Position numbers and translations under genes: made by a program | The notes under the pieces: model-generated | The model's input: the letters and a program-made list of their open reading frames with translations, nothing else | What the model was told of the DNA's origin: nothing | Databases searched by the model: none | Assembly (NCBI RefSeq): GCF_000165425.1 | Contig: NW_001798992.1 | Location: forward strand, 198,694-262,693 | Length of the DNA stretch: 64,000 bases | From: Paramecium tetraurelia | Taxonomy: Eukaryota > Ciliophora > Oligohymenophorea > Peniculida > Parameciidae | Direction: 5' to 3' | Part shown: one piece after another, positions 22,637 through 34,778 of the stretch | How the letters are laid out: each line of letters opens with the position of its first letter | Numbering within the stretch: the first letter of the stretch is position 1

Positions 22637-24183
22637 ATGTATTCCCTTTAGAAATTGGTGCCTAATAATAAAACTCAAATCTAACCTGGAGCATTCTCAA
22701 AACATCAGAACTTAAATAAGAGTGTTGATGGCATACTGCCTGTTAATTAAAAATCAGCATCATAACTTTAAACTCAGATCTCAAATGCTAACAAAAAAGA
22801 ATCGAAGAGATAGTTAAATAAAAAATAAGAACTATTGTAAATACTAGAAAATGCATAACTTAATTAAGGATAAACCAAATCTGTATCACCAAACACAACA
22901 CCACAAAAATAAAAAAGTACCAGAAAATTGAATTTTAATCTTATTACAGAATAAGATGCACACTTTCTTAATTCTAGCAATGCCATGGCCAACATGATTA
23001 TTGAGAATATACTTAATAAAGATGATTATTATGACAAAATTCGTTAAGAAAATCAGGATTTGAAAGAGTTATCCATTTAATTGCAATTAAGTCTGAATGA
23101 ATAGAAAAAGAAGTAATAAATATTGGAGTAAACTAATAAAGATCTCAATCAAAATCTACAACAAGAACGTCAACTCTATCAGAATCAATTAATCAACATA
23201 AATGATCAAATTTAATAGATGAAATCAATGAAATTTACTCTTCAGAATGAACAAAAGAAAACTGAATCCCTAACTAAGCAGTTGTAGGATTAAATTGCAA
23301 TCAACAATGGCTTAAAATCATTTATTTGTGATAATTGTTTAATCTGCATAGAGTTCCTATCCTTTTTTTAGAAAATTGTGGAACACTTCCAACCCTAATT
23401 GATATTTGCTTATGAATCTCTTATCTAGTTATCGAAACATTCAACGGCCTTTATTTTGGATTTCATTTCCAAAACATAAAATCTCAATTTGCCTGCCTTA
23501 AGGAATTGTTTATTACCTGAAGAATTTGATGTGAATGGATTCTTCATGGCTGTTGAATCTCTAAAGTTTAATTAATCCTCAGAATCATCCTTTAGAAATA
23601 AAAGCCATAATGCTTCAAAACATTAGATTTTAACAACAAATAACTCATCCCCTCCTCATGAATCTCCAAAACCATTGAGAAATGTATCATTGCAAGAACA
23701 ATTTAACTAATTTCTTAACACTAGTGACCCTTAAATAGGTAGCCCTTATTTTACTGGTTTAGAAATAACAGATAAATAAGGAATTTTAAATAAAGACATG
23801 AATTAATTGCCTTTACAATTAAATGCAGCTAAGAGAGCCACTTAAGAGACTAGTGAAAATTCATTTTATTTTCAATCATTTAAATAAACCAATGAGGATG
23901 AAACCACTCAGTTGGATTAGCAAGTATTAAGAGATTAAGGCAAATAAACAAAAAGAAATAAGGAGAACTAGCAATCTTATTGTTAATATGTGATTGCAAA
24001 GTATGATTACAAAGCACAAAAAGTAAAGTTATTTAGTGATATTGGTAGGATATAGATTTAAGCTTTAAGAAAGGGGATCAAATCAAATTGTTAAAGAAAA
24101 CAACTAATGGATGGTGGTATGGAGAAGATAAGAATTAACTCAAAGGATACTTTCCTCATAATTTTGTTTAAGCAATAGGATGA
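22637..24183 (+). CDS. Coiled-coil protein with C-terminal SH3 domain, 506 aa
   Basis: Two exons with a 26-nt intron (24023-24048), sum checked. The first 110 residues are Lys/Gln/Ser-rich and probably disordered. Residues about 115-230 are a coiled coil, followed by a short Cys-containing hydrophobic patch and a low-complexity region. The last 60 residues are a complete SH3 domain: K-Y-D-Y-K-A-Q (ALYDY motif), D-L-S-F-K-K-G-D, G-W-W-Y-G and G-Y-F-P-H-N-F-V. The intron splits the domain, and removing it is what makes the SH3 readable. It should bind Pro-rich partners, most likely at the cytoskeleton or membranes; the partner is unknown. Confidence 0.85.
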
Positions 24184-24570
24184 TTGTAATTTAATAATTT
24201 TGATCTTTTTATCTAAAAACATCTTCATTAACAATAATATGCATGTCTTTTTAAATTGATAATTTATTACCATATTTGTTTCTTACTTGCATTAATCTAG
24301 AGTTGTGGTATATAATAGCATATTTTCAGGGTTACATCAAAATAATTATAGACTCAGAGAAGATTTTAGATAAAGATTGAGAATTCTTTCTTTTGTAATC
24401 TAATATTAAATCTAGTGATGCATGCTCGACTGAAATCTTTAGAGGAAAGAACTATTTGAATTTCAATCTCCAAATTAACATTGAGGGTTGCAACTACTTT
24501 CTAACTTTTTACAAAAATCCCTTATTAACATTGCCTAAAACTTATATATAAATAAGTATAATAAATTATA
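24184..24570. other. Intergenic AT-rich stretch
   Basis: About 390 bp between two plus-strand genes. The first 100 bp downstream of the SH3 gene are AT-rich, as expected of a 3' region. I see no coding frame, RNA gene or repeat. Confidence 0.5.
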
Positions 24571-25788
24571 ATGAACAATCTCATTCTATTTGTAATGAGC
24601 TTTGCAATTGTGTATAGCCTTGAATTTCCATCATTCTATCATCGTTCTACAGTATTATTCAATTCAAACATCCAATTTAGGATATTTATATCGAAATTGC
24701 TTAGGCAATTGAAAAGTGTGAAGGAGTAGAGATGGAAATGGTTAGAGATTTTCCTAAATTGTCGATGGTCACTCTAAATAAGAATTAGAATAAACCAAAT
24801 AAAGGCTTTGTACTTTTTGGAGAGCATGCAAGAGAATTAATTTCTCCAGAAACGGGTTTGCATTTTGTTAAGAAACTCTGCAGTCAAAATGAGGAAATGA
24901 AATCAGTCAAGGATAATTATGAATTAAGAATGATGGTCAATGTAAATCCATTATCCAGAGAGAAAGTGGAATCTGGAGATTTTTGTAAAAGAGAGAATGA
25001 GAATGGAGTTGATTTGAATCGTAATTACAAATCTCATTGGACTAAAGTATATTACACTAATTACTCAGGATCATGATCCAGAAATGGTAAGAACTGCCCC
25101 TGGACCATTTGCATTTTCTGAAGCTGAAACCTAAACAGTGAGAGATGAACTCAAGAAATTCTCTCCACACGTCTTCTTCTCCATCCACTCTGGAACCTTG
25201 GCACTTTTTACTCCCTATGCTTATAGCAAAGAATAACGTAAACATCAATTCTAAACTTTAGCAACTGAAAACATTTCCAGTATGATGGAAATTCTTACAG
25301 AAGTTAGAGAGAAACACTGTGAAACTTGTAAAATGGGATCTTGTGGCCATGAAATTGGTTATCTATCTCCCGGGACCTCAATGGATTACGCTTATGATGA
25401 TTTGAAAGTAAATTATTTTTAGTATCAATTTTAGATACCTTATTCATTTACATTTGAAATTTATCATGGAGGTTTAGATGTTAGAACTAAAAAGCATGCC
25501 ACTAAATTTTTAGAAGTCCAAACTTCTCACAACAAACACAGAATCACTGATGAAGAAAAATTAGATTAATTGCTAAGAGATCATTCCTGTTTTGCCACAA
25601 CCTCAACGTAATTCTCTCTTTATTGATATATTAGCAAGGAAATGCCACCTGATGAATGTTTCAAATATTTTAATCCTGAAGAGAAGGATTAATACGACTT
25701 CTATGTTGAAAATTGGACTTAAGCTATAACATTATCATTAAACAGAGTAGCTGAATAAAGACAAGCATAGCAATAATAATAATAATGA
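24571..25788 (+). CDS. Secreted M14 zinc carboxypeptidase, 370 aa
   Basis: Five exons, sum checked; introns 24652-24680, 25047-25068 (ends CAG), 25408-25434 and 25608-25634. Residues 1-16 form a signal peptide. The M14 domain shows F-G-E-H-A-R-E-L (the H-x2-E zinc ligands), N-G-V-D-L-N-R-N-Y (substrate-binding Asn-Arg), F-F-S-I-H-S-G (third zinc His) and S-F-T-F-E-I-Y (catalytic Glu). All key residues are present. The C-terminus ends in poly-Gln. The product is probably a digestive or secretory-granule carboxypeptidase that removes C-terminal residues. Substrate class (A or B) is not obvious from the specificity loop. Confidence 0.92.
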
Positions 25789-26411
25789 TACATTTAAATC
25801 AATTCATATCAATGTTTTTCCCTTTTTATCTCTAATAATGTCAAAATAGATAAAGTAAATCTGAAGTATACTATCTTAGGAAATTGAAAAAATATTATTG
25901 TGTTGTAGTACATTTAGATATACAACTCTCTCAACTTTCTTGAGGCATTTATATGAGCAATATCCATTGATAAAGTCTTAGAATCTTTTGCAATCTATGT
26001 ATTTGAGAATCAAATGAATTTATCTTTATAAAGACTCATAAATCTAAATTTTCTGAATTCTACTAAGTTCAATATATCAAATTATCTTCATATCTAATAT
26101 CCATTCAGTAGTCTATGTTTCATGAATTAGCCGTTAAAATGAAATTATATAATCTAAGTTATTAAAGCAGGAGATCTAATATGCAAATAGTGTATCTAAA
26201 ACAACATGATAAAAATATTCTACTTTGAATGAGATACCTTATCCAAAATTTGATTCCATAAACAATTATTTTTTATTATGCAAAAATGATCATTGTACAT
26301 AAATACATAAAAGATTTCACCAATAACCATCATTAAATTAAAAGTATGATATAAAATAAGAGTGATTTTATATGATATATCTATATATATTACGATATTT
26401 TGATATTCATT
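25789..26411. other. Gene-poor AT-rich gap
   Basis: About 620 bp between converging genes. The minus strand has a 91-codon frame without TGA or ATG (25804-26076) whose translation is moderately protein-like; I could not build a gene from it. Nothing else is visible. Confidence 0.45.
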
Positions 26412-28170
26412 TCACATTTTATGCCATCCTTTAAGATCGTCTTCATCAGAATCAAGCTCTTTCTAGGAATTTAATATTCAGAGAAATACCTTTTTAGAAG
26501 TCTCCTGCTAGTTTTAGATATTTATTTATCTCTACAATATGTCATTCTATATTTCTTCCTGTTATTCAATCTTTTTGTCTCTCCATTCCTTGGGTAATTA
26601 CCAAAACTAAAAAATGAATAAAGCTTAATACTTTCAAAGATTTTTCCTTTCCACTGGTTACTAACATGTGTTTGTCTTCATACCATTAGAGTTTGGTGAT
26701 ATCTGTATTATGAGCCTTAATTACAACTAAGAATGTTATAGCTAAAATGTACATATTGGTGCAGCCTTTTTCGCACTCCAGACGGTTACTGTACCATCTT
26801 TATTTCCTACCAGACATTCTCCTCTGGAAGGTGACCACACGATTTCTCTCATTTGCAATTTGCCTTTCAAACTTGCAGTTTGTTTTGTAAACTTCTCTCT
26901 TCCAGATTTACCAACTTCAAAGATACCAATTTCTCCTTGATCGAATCCAGCTGTGAACAAGTAGTTCTTGACAGGATCGAAAAAGATGCCTCTTATAGGG
27001 GAGAGTGTTTAAGATGCTACTGAGGCAGCCAAAGATGGACCCATGGTTGCAGAGGTGATTTCAAAGACATGAACATAGCCTCCTTTATCTGAAACAAATA
27101 TTCTTCTGTTGTCTTTATCAGCTGCTAAACCAGTCAAGGGATGTTAACTTGGTTAGAGCTCTGCGACTGTGATTTATCTTTAAAAGTCAAGTACTTTGTA
27201 TTTCTTATCTTCTGATACAGAATGAATATGTGAATTTATGGAATCATAAAAAACACCCATCACTCTACCCTAATGTGCCTTGATATCTGCTTGCTAAGGT
27301 TGATAAATGATTGAGGTACTTCATCGTATCTGATAAATTGACTTTCTTGAGGGACTTTGAGCAAATTCAATTTTCCCTCATCCAATCCAACGATTAGAGT
27401 TGACGTCACTGCATCCCAATACAAACATATTGCTTATGATGGATAGGTTTTATTCCACATTCTCTCATACTTGAATTCGTTCTCGTCATTAGTTTTGACC
27501 CAACATTCTAAACATCCAACAGCCAATAGAGTTGGAGGGGCTTCCTTTTCCCAAGGCATTTTCATATTGGTCAAATAAGCATCCACTCTGCTGGCTACAT
27601 TCATATCAGATGATAAGACAAATATGACATCTAGAAAATTGTTAATTGATATTTTTACTCTACGATCTCTCTATATAGAAATCCCTTAATCCGTGAATGA
27701 AACCTGTAATTTCTCCCAACATCTTGGGTGGATTGACCACTTGTTCTTGAGCATGCTTCTCCAACTATAAAAATTGTTTCATCGACTCAGAATTGAAGAC
27801 ATCTGATCGTTTTAATAATTCCTACTCTTATACATATCTTTTTACCTTAATGTAATAATCCAGTCCCACTCTTCGCTTCTCGATATCGACATGTTCCTTC
27901 AACTTAAACAATGTTTTCCCTGGCAATGGAGGCAAATTCGTGAACACCTAGAATGAAACAATAATTATGCATACCTTCTTTAAGTTAGTATTCAGATCGT
28001 CAAATTCGGAGTACCTCTTTTCCAATGACCATTACTATCCATCCCTCTTGGACACCGACAAGATGAATAGAATGACATTACTGTCTATTTTGCTCATTTG
28101 ATACTCCTTCACCTCAGCCTAACATTATTGAATTTATATCAACCTTTAGAGCCACTGCAAATTAATCCAT
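26412..28170 (-). CDS. PX-domain/WD40-repeat protein, 516 aa
   Basis: Nine exons, sum checked. Introns: 28119-28143, 27948-27974, 27822-27845, 27631-27658, 27294-27319, 26727-26752, 26607-26631, 26463-26489. Residues about 5-115 are a PX domain with E-K-R-Y-S-E-F-D-D-L and L-P-P-L-P-G-K, the phosphoinositide-binding signature. The rest is a WD40 propeller, with repeats ending in T-V-T-V-W-S, I-G-I-F-E-V and S-L-K-F-W-Q. A charged coil ends in a D-S-D-E-D-D acidic patch. The PX domain should target the protein to PtdIns3P-rich endosomes, with the propeller as scaffold. Start codon lies 13 bp from the divergent neighbour's ATG. Confidence 0.88.
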
Positions 28171-28183
28171 TAATTAATATATT
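28171..28183. promoter_or_regulatory. Minimal divergent intergenic region
   Basis: Only 13 bp, all A/T (ATTAATTAATATATT-like), separate the ATG codons of the PX-WD40 gene (minus) and the orphan at 28184 (plus). Both 5' UTRs must be extremely short or overlap each other's coding region, and any promoter element must be shared or lie inside a gene. Confidence 0.5.
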
Positions 28184-28855
28184 ATGTATAACAAACATCT
28201 ACTTTCTACCAAGAACCTGGACGGCCCAAAATTAGATACAACTCAAGTTCGTCGTAAAAGCTGCGTTTGTGATCAATGCGGAGAGACTGCACTCAAGGAG
28301 AATCAATTACCTAATCAATTATGCGAAATAGCCTATCACAAGAAGGAAAGATTGGCTGATGTTTTTCTAAGCAAATTGGATGGAGCTCGGAAGTATATGA
28401 GAAATGATCATAAAAAAAAGAATTTCAGAATCTACGCAAGAAATCCCCTATTCATTTTACGATCCAAACCAGACCTCGACGAAAGCATGCACTTACAAAC
28501 TTCACCCACCAAAACCATTTCACCCGAATAGTAAAGAATCAAAACTGAACAACCCCAAATCGTCCATTCTCGCAGTCATAAATATGTCCCTACTTCGAAT
28601 TGCTTCCTCCAAAACATCAAATAATAGGTCTTGCGTCAAGAAAAAACCATCAACAGACTGCTCAAGGATCGCAAAGCCATCCAATCCGTTTAATTCTCCC
28701 CTTGCGAAATTATACCCACTGCCAAGTCTCCTTAGAAAAACAAAAAAATCTACATGAAACAACTCAAACCCCTACCCAAATAAAAACAACTGCAAACCAA
28801 GTTTAATTGTCTCATAAGAGAGTTCTTCAACTCCTCCAAATCAAAACAATACTGA
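28184..28855 (+). CDS. Basic orphan protein with Cys pair, 223 aa
   Basis: Single exon, ATG 28184 to TGA 28853. Near residues 25-32 it has S-C-V-C-D-Q-C-G-E-T, a possible small zinc knuckle with no matching second half in view. The remainder is rich in Lys, Gln, Pro and Ser, with helical stretches (H-K-K-E-R-L-A-D-V-F-L) and a very basic C-terminus. GC content looks a little above the neighbours. No signal peptide or membrane segment. Family not recognised. Confidence 0.7.
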
Positions 28856-28896
28856 TTATTGATTATATAATTTTGTGTTTATAACTTAATAAATCA

Positions 28897-30381
28897 ATGC
28901 AAGAAACCGAGAAATCCGAAAAAGATATGATAGGTTCTCTGCTAGACGGTAACAAATCTCTCATCTAATTAGAGGACGAATCAAAATGTTCAGAATTCAG
29001 ATCTTCCATCACCAAATCCCAACAACATTCTCAATCTCAATCTGTAAAACATTCTCTCTCTATCCATCTAGCCCATCAAAAGCTTTAAAGACCTCAAAGA
29101 AGCCAAAGAAATCCCACTCCTCCTTGATGATGCAGAGTATTATCATCCATATTAAACCAGTTAATAAGAATTTCCTTCCAATGACCCAAACAACTTTTAT
29201 TTTACTGTCTAATCCGCTTTTATTCAACAGCGACAACACTCAATGAGTCATGAGTTCCATCAATACATGGTCCCTCAACCTCCACTCTATTACCCTTGCT
29301 AAGACGGATTCTTCTCCTAAAAGCGAACCAAGAAATTGCAATCCTCCACAGATTCAGAATAAACCATTGTAATTTTCTAATTCTTATTAGAGTCACAACA
29401 ATGCCAAGATCAATATGCATCTCTCAATATCCAATAGTCCTTTATCCAAGGAAACGATTTTTAGAAAGATAAAATATTTAAAGCCTTAGTCGATGATTTG
29501 CCACTCCTCTCTAAACACAAATTTGGGAATTATGTCATTCAAAAAATAATCGAAAACTCCAATCAGAACATCAGAACCCTCATCTTTGAATAGCTACATC
29601 CTTTCATCATAGAGATGTGCTATGATAAATTTGGATGCAGAGTCATCTAAAGATTACTAGAATTCATTTAAAATCACCAAAAAATACAATTAATCTAATC
29701 AATCAAGAGCCAAGTATTGAACCTAATATTTGATCAATGTGGGAATCATGTAATCTAAAAGATCATCGACTTGGCATCTGACGCAGAGTTTATAATTGAC
29801 ATTGTGACAAACAATGTTGATCACATTGTCTCTCATTCCTATGGCTGCCGAATTGCCTAGAAATGTCTAGAAATATTTCCTAATCAAAAATTGCAGCAAC
29901 TCTATGTTTCCCTGATTCCTCTGTGTGAGAGGCTCTCGTTCTGTCAATACGGAAATTATATAGTGCAGCATATGATCAATTAAGGACCGCCAAAAGGATT
30001 GGAAGTCATTGGGAAGTACATCAAAGCAAGAATCGTGGAAGTGAGCTAAGATAAATATGCCAGGTATTTTTGTAGATTGATAATCAAGCATTGTAGCTTA
30101 AAAATACATAACAGTGGCATCTGATGATGATATTGCAAGTATTTGCAAAGTCCTCATTAATGATTGCTATCCTCCAATGTTACTAATTTTAATTAACAAT
30201 TAATTTGGAAATTATGTGATGCAAAATTTCTATTAAAAATGCAATGACAAATAGAAATAATCAATTTAGATCTAAATTAATAAATTTGAGGATCATCAAT
30301 TCACTCAATTTGGTATGTCTCAAATATCTTATTCTAGGTCGACATTTCTTATAATTTTTGGCCAGATGCCATGCTTGTTGA
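28897..30381 (+). CDS. Pumilio/PUF RNA-binding protein, 468 aa
   Basis: Four exons, sum checked; introns 29044-29071, 30064-30088 (ends AAG) and 30313-30337. The N-terminal 170 residues are Gln/Ser-rich and disordered. The C-terminal 300 residues hold seven to eight PUF repeats with recognisable RNA-reading helices: F-G-N-Y-V-I-Q-K, F-G-C-R-V-I-Q-R, C-G-N-H-V-I-Q-K, Y-G-C-R-I-A-Q-K, Y-G-N-Y-I-V-Q-H, K-Y-A-S-I-V-A-Q and F-G-N-Y-V-M-Q-N. The residues at the base-contact positions (N/Y/Q, C/R/Q) are of the kind that read UGUA-type motifs in mRNA 3' regions. Role: translational repression or mRNA decay. Confidence 0.92.
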
Positions 30382-30527
30382 TTGTTTTATCTATATTTTT
30401 AATTATCGTTAATATTTTATGGATATCTGCAGTAGTATAATAAATTATCACTAATTTTTCAATCTGAAAAAAATTTATTCAAATATGAATTACAATAATT
30501 CTAGAATTTATAATAAATAATTTATTT

Positions 30528-32329
30528 ATGTCAATTTATAAATTTTTAGCTTGGACATCTCCAGGGTTATAAAATATTTTAATTGAATAACTAGCCCAGT
30601 TCAATATTTCAGCAAAACGGAGTAGATTACGTAAATCATTTTTAAAAGTCTAGCCATTTATCCAAGCTCAGCTGTGTTTTTTGAAACTTCTATGGACAAC
30701 CTGAACAATATATTGTACAAGCCTACATGCATTACATATCTGAATATTAGAATAAATAAACCTATACAAGCAAGAAACGTTAGGGAATTTATGAGGAATA
30801 TGCAGAAGGTGTAAGTTCATCCTTACATTCCAATGAATGCGCATCTTGAAATTCGACTCAGCATTAAAAGATGCTTGAGGAATCATAGTGATAATTGGAG
30901 GGATGTAATCAAGAATTATCTCTTGAATAATAATAAAACCAGGAAATTGCTGACTGAGAGAAAATAGCTACTATTGGGAAAGGAAGAACAACCATAAGAT
31001 TATATCAGTGAGACATATTCGCCCAAGATTCCACTCTTAATAAATACGTATCTCTATCAGAATTACCTGACCATGTACGTTCAATTGCATCTCGAAAGTT
31101 TGCATAAATTTGGATTCAAGAAATATATAGGGAAAGCAACATTATCTGAAAATATTGCTGATGCTCTGCTACATTATTGTGATATGAGAAAAGGAGTTAC
31201 TGTGTGGGATCCATTTTGTGGTACAGGTACAATTATCTTGACCATGCTCATACGCAAATTTAATAAAAGCATAAGAAAAGGGATGTTTTTGCCTCTTTAT
31301 CAAATGCCCATATTTAAGGATACTTTTGTTGATAATGAATTGAATGAGTTAGACATCAACATTTTGGCCAATGATATCAATGAACAATAGTTGAGAATTT
31401 TCTATAAAAACTTGGATTGGTTTAGCAATTTAAAAAGAATTATACGTCAATAATCACCACAATTAAGAAGTAAATCTTATGAAAATTTGAGCATTGCTTA
31501 ATTAGATTTTGTAAGCATGCACAAAGAATTCATCAAGGGCAAATTGTAAAAGGATGATTTGATTGTCATTACTAATCCTCCTTGGGGTAGGACAGTAAAT
31601 TTGGATAAATTTAATAAAATGATAAAATTCTTAGAAACCAATTGCAATTAGTGTTATTTGTTGATTGCCAGTGATCAATTCTAGTTTTTTGATAAGAGAA
31701 AGTGGGAATTATTGGCAGAGCCTTTAGTTGGGGGACAATGGACTAAAATTATTAGGTTTGACAGAAATAGAGAGATTCCACTTATTACATCATCAGAGAT
31801 AGTTCCTAAAGAGAACAATTAAATCATCTCTTAATCCACAACGACAGATGTGATAGCAAAGGATCTCTCCTATTAGAGAGATATAGAAGAATATGAAAAT
31901 AAAAAAATTGTGGATTTATCAAAACATTTGGGAGCCCTTTCAAAAAAGTTGAATAATTAAGATTATTTGAAACACTTAAACAAGGAGACTCGAACTGTTG
32001 CAGAAAAGCATGCAGTATTTCTTAAGAAATTAAATATTGGAACAAAAACAAAAGTAAGATCAATAATGTTGAGGAGAGCAAATGATTTATATAAGACCAA
32101 AATAAGAAATTTAAATTTACAAATAAACAAAATTAGAGAACAAATTAAAAAGGAGAAAATAGAATTAAAGAAATAAGAAGTTAAAGACAAAGTAATCTTG
32201 GATAAATACTCTTTGAAATAAGAAGACTTAGAGAAGATTCAAAAGGTTTTGGATGAAAAGGCAAAGAAAAAGAGTTTGAAATTATTAAAATAAGAGAAAA
32301 AGAGATCTCAGACAATTCCAAGATGGTGA
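30528..32329 (+). CDS. RNA N2-guanosine methyltransferase (UPF0020/Trm11-like), 592 aa
   Basis: Two exons with a 23-nt intron (30631-30653), sum checked. The central region has the SAM-binding motif T-V-W-D-P-F-C-G-T-G-T-I and, about 120 residues later, the catalytic V-I-T-N-P-P-W-G-R-T. This D/N-P-P-[YW] motif is typical of N2-guanosine methyltransferases acting on tRNA or rRNA. The N-terminal 170 residues occupy the place of the THUMP/ferredoxin-like RNA-binding part, but I cannot confirm the fold. The last 150 residues are an unusually long, Lys-rich helix that probably binds RNA. Whether the target is tRNA (as in Trm11) or rRNA is open. Confidence 0.85.
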
Positions 32330-32350
32330 TATTAATATTTTATGTATATA

Positions 32351-33843
32351 TCAATGGCTTGATGATTAAGGATTACTACGTAATTGTCTAGCCTTGACTG
32401 GATGCTTGGCATGGTAGTCTTCAATTCTTTCCTCAATTTCTTCTCTATATGATCTGATCAATCCTTAAACTGGCCAAGCAGCAGCATCTCCGAGAGCACA
32501 AATAGTGTGTCCTTCAATTTAATATGTTAATTCCTTTCAATAAATAAGATTTAATGTACTTCTAATTAATCAATTTCAGCAAAATCAGCATTTCCAACTT
32601 TCATTCTTTCCAACAAATCAACCAACCATGAAGTACCTTCTCTGCAAGGTGTGCATTGACCACATGATTCATGTTTGTAGAATTTGCTCAATCTTAAGAT
32701 GGCATCGATAATATCAGTAGATTTATCAATGACAATGACAGCAGCAGTTCCCAATCCTGATCTAACATCTCTCAGAGCATCAAAGTCCATAAGCACTGTC
32801 TCACAGGTCTCCTTAGGTAACATAGGGACTGATGATCCTCCAGGAATAATGCATTTAAGATTGTCCCAGCCTCCTCTGACTCCTCCACAATGTCTTTCAA
32901 TCAATTCTTTAAGGGGAATGGACATTTCTTCTTCAACAGTGCAAGGATTGTTAACGTGACCAGAAATACAGAATAATTTAGTGCCTCTATTGTTGGGTCT
33001 GCCAAAAGATGCAAACCAATTAGCCCCTCTTCTAAGAATGGTTGGACAAACTGAGACTGTTTCTACGTTAGTAACAGTAGTTGGACAACCCCACAAACCT
33101 GCATTAGCTGGGAAGGGTGGCTTGAGTCTTGGTTTTCCTGGCTTTCCTTCTAAGGATTCTATCAAACCCTATTAATTTTTATTAATTGATTACTGTTTCT
33201 TCCCCACAAATGTAGGCACCTGCACCACTGTGAACATAAACATCGAAATCATATCCACTTCCGCATGCATTTTTACCCAAAAATCCCTTTTTATAGGCTT
33301 CATCCACTGCTTATTACAAAGCATTGGCTTCTACCCAGAATTCTCCTCTGCAATATATGTATGCTGCTCTGGCTCTCATTGCAAATCCAACACACAAGGC
33401 TCCTTCTACTAATTTATGAGGATCGTGTCTCAAGATTTCTCTGTCTTTGCATGTGCCTGGCTCAGATTCATCTGCATTTATAACCAAGTAAGAAGGTCTT
33501 AATTTGATAATTGCATTAATCAACATACCTTCCATCTGGATTGACTTTTGGCATGAATGAGTATTTCAAACCACTTGGAAATCCAGCACCTCCTCTGCCT
33601 CTAAGACCACTCTTTTTGATTTCATCTATAATCCAATCTTAACCCATAGTCAATATGTCCTTTGTTCTATGCCAGTCACCCTATGATAATGAATATTCTT
33701 ACTCTTTTCAAGGCACCTTGAATATAAGGATCTCCATCGCGATAGACATTAGTAAAGATACGATCTTGATCTTTCAATCCTCCGTGATAGTATCTGGGTT
33801 GAGGGACCCATCTCAGAAATAGCTGAGCTTATCTAATAATCAT
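32351..33843 (-). CDS. NDUFV1: Mitochondrial complex I 51-kDa subunit (NDUFV1/NuoF)
   Basis: Five exons, 462 aa, sum checked; introns 33681-33702, 33498-33528 (ends AAG), 33169-33193 and 32534-32559 (ends AAAG). Motifs in order: the NADH/FMN region [26 protein letters not shown] and [11 protein letters not shown]. The [4Fe-4S] N3 cluster ligands are in [11 protein letters not shown], and the fourth Cys is in H-T-I-C-A-L-G-D. The subunit oxidises NADH with FMN and passes electrons into complex I. The N-terminus (A-Q-L-F-L-R-W-V) fits a short mitochondrial presequence. Codon use shows more C and G than its neighbours, as expected of a highly expressed gene. Confidence 0.96.
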
Positions 33844-33867
33844 TTTAATAATAATAATTATGTTTAA

Positions 33868-34614
33868 TCATTAAATCAAAACTAATTTCCAATAGTTGTT
33901 CTTCCCCTCATTGTCATTTAAGCAAACCTACCTATTATGTGACAGCGATGCTTTTTTATTTAAGAAGGATAAGTATTTAGTAATTTCATTATGTTTCAAT
34001 TCAAATATTGCCCCATCTTTTAAAATGTTATCTTCAAATTCAATAGTCCAACATCTATTTGAACCATACCCACAATAAACTATGCCCTCTTCATCGAGCT
34101 CAGTTGCTAGAAGATATCTTCCTGTCAGAACATGTACCAACTGAATCATTACAAGTCAATTTACATCTATTTTATCCCCAGAACTAATGGGCAACTTGTC
34201 TGCCTCGAGATGCCATTCACAATAGCAACTCACTTCAGGATTAATGTTGGTTAAAGATACTTCATATGCATGGCTTCTTGTATTTGTTAGTCTCGTTATA
34301 ATGATCTTAATACTTAATGGAATGCGACGAAAGTAATTTAGATAAGTAAACATTCAAGATTTAGAGTTTGTTATTCCCACTAATTGCACTTCCCAATATT
34401 AATGTTTGTCTCTACATTACTTAGAGTCCATTACTTGAGTCTCTGGATTCTGATAAAACTAGCTAGCTGTAAAAACCGAGCGATCATATTAAGAGTAAAT
34501 TACGGAGTCCTCCTCAGGAATTACCGTGAAAGTTGCTCTTGGATTGGAACCTCTCGGATTGCTTTAGCATGGCCAATTGATAATGCCATCCCCCTTCTAA
34601 CACACAGATCCCAT
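33868..34614 (-). CDS. MIR-domain protein, 225 aa
   Basis: Four exons, sum checked; introns 34412-34434, 34292-34313 (ends GAG) and 34141-34164 (ends CAG). The clearest region is a MIR repeat: L-V-H-V-L-T-G-R-Y-L-L-A-T, then R-C-W-T-I-E-F-E and N-N-Y-W-K-L-V. It is preceded by S-S-G-D-K-I-D, and an earlier degenerate repeat contains S-V-I-Y-S-Q-Y-D-R-S-V-F. MIR domains occur in protein O-mannosyltransferases, IP3/ryanodine receptors and SDF2. The small size resembles SDF2, but no signal peptide or ER-retention signal is visible. The stop is 24 bp from the ATG of the NDUFV1 gene on the same strand. Confidence 0.72.
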
Positions 34615-34778
34615 TTATTTTAATTAATTCTTATAGTTATGAGCAATTAACATTTCAATTTAAATCAATGTTATAATCATACTCTCCTACCATGTTCAAG
34701 GGATTCTTCCAAAACCTACTGGATGATTATTAGATTTATAAGATGATATAGAACAATAAAAATGTGAATCTTATTCAA

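Noticed and set aside
25804-26076. 91-codon open frame on the minus strand
   Set aside because: It has no ATG and no splice solution linking it to an exon; may be a relic but too weak to call.
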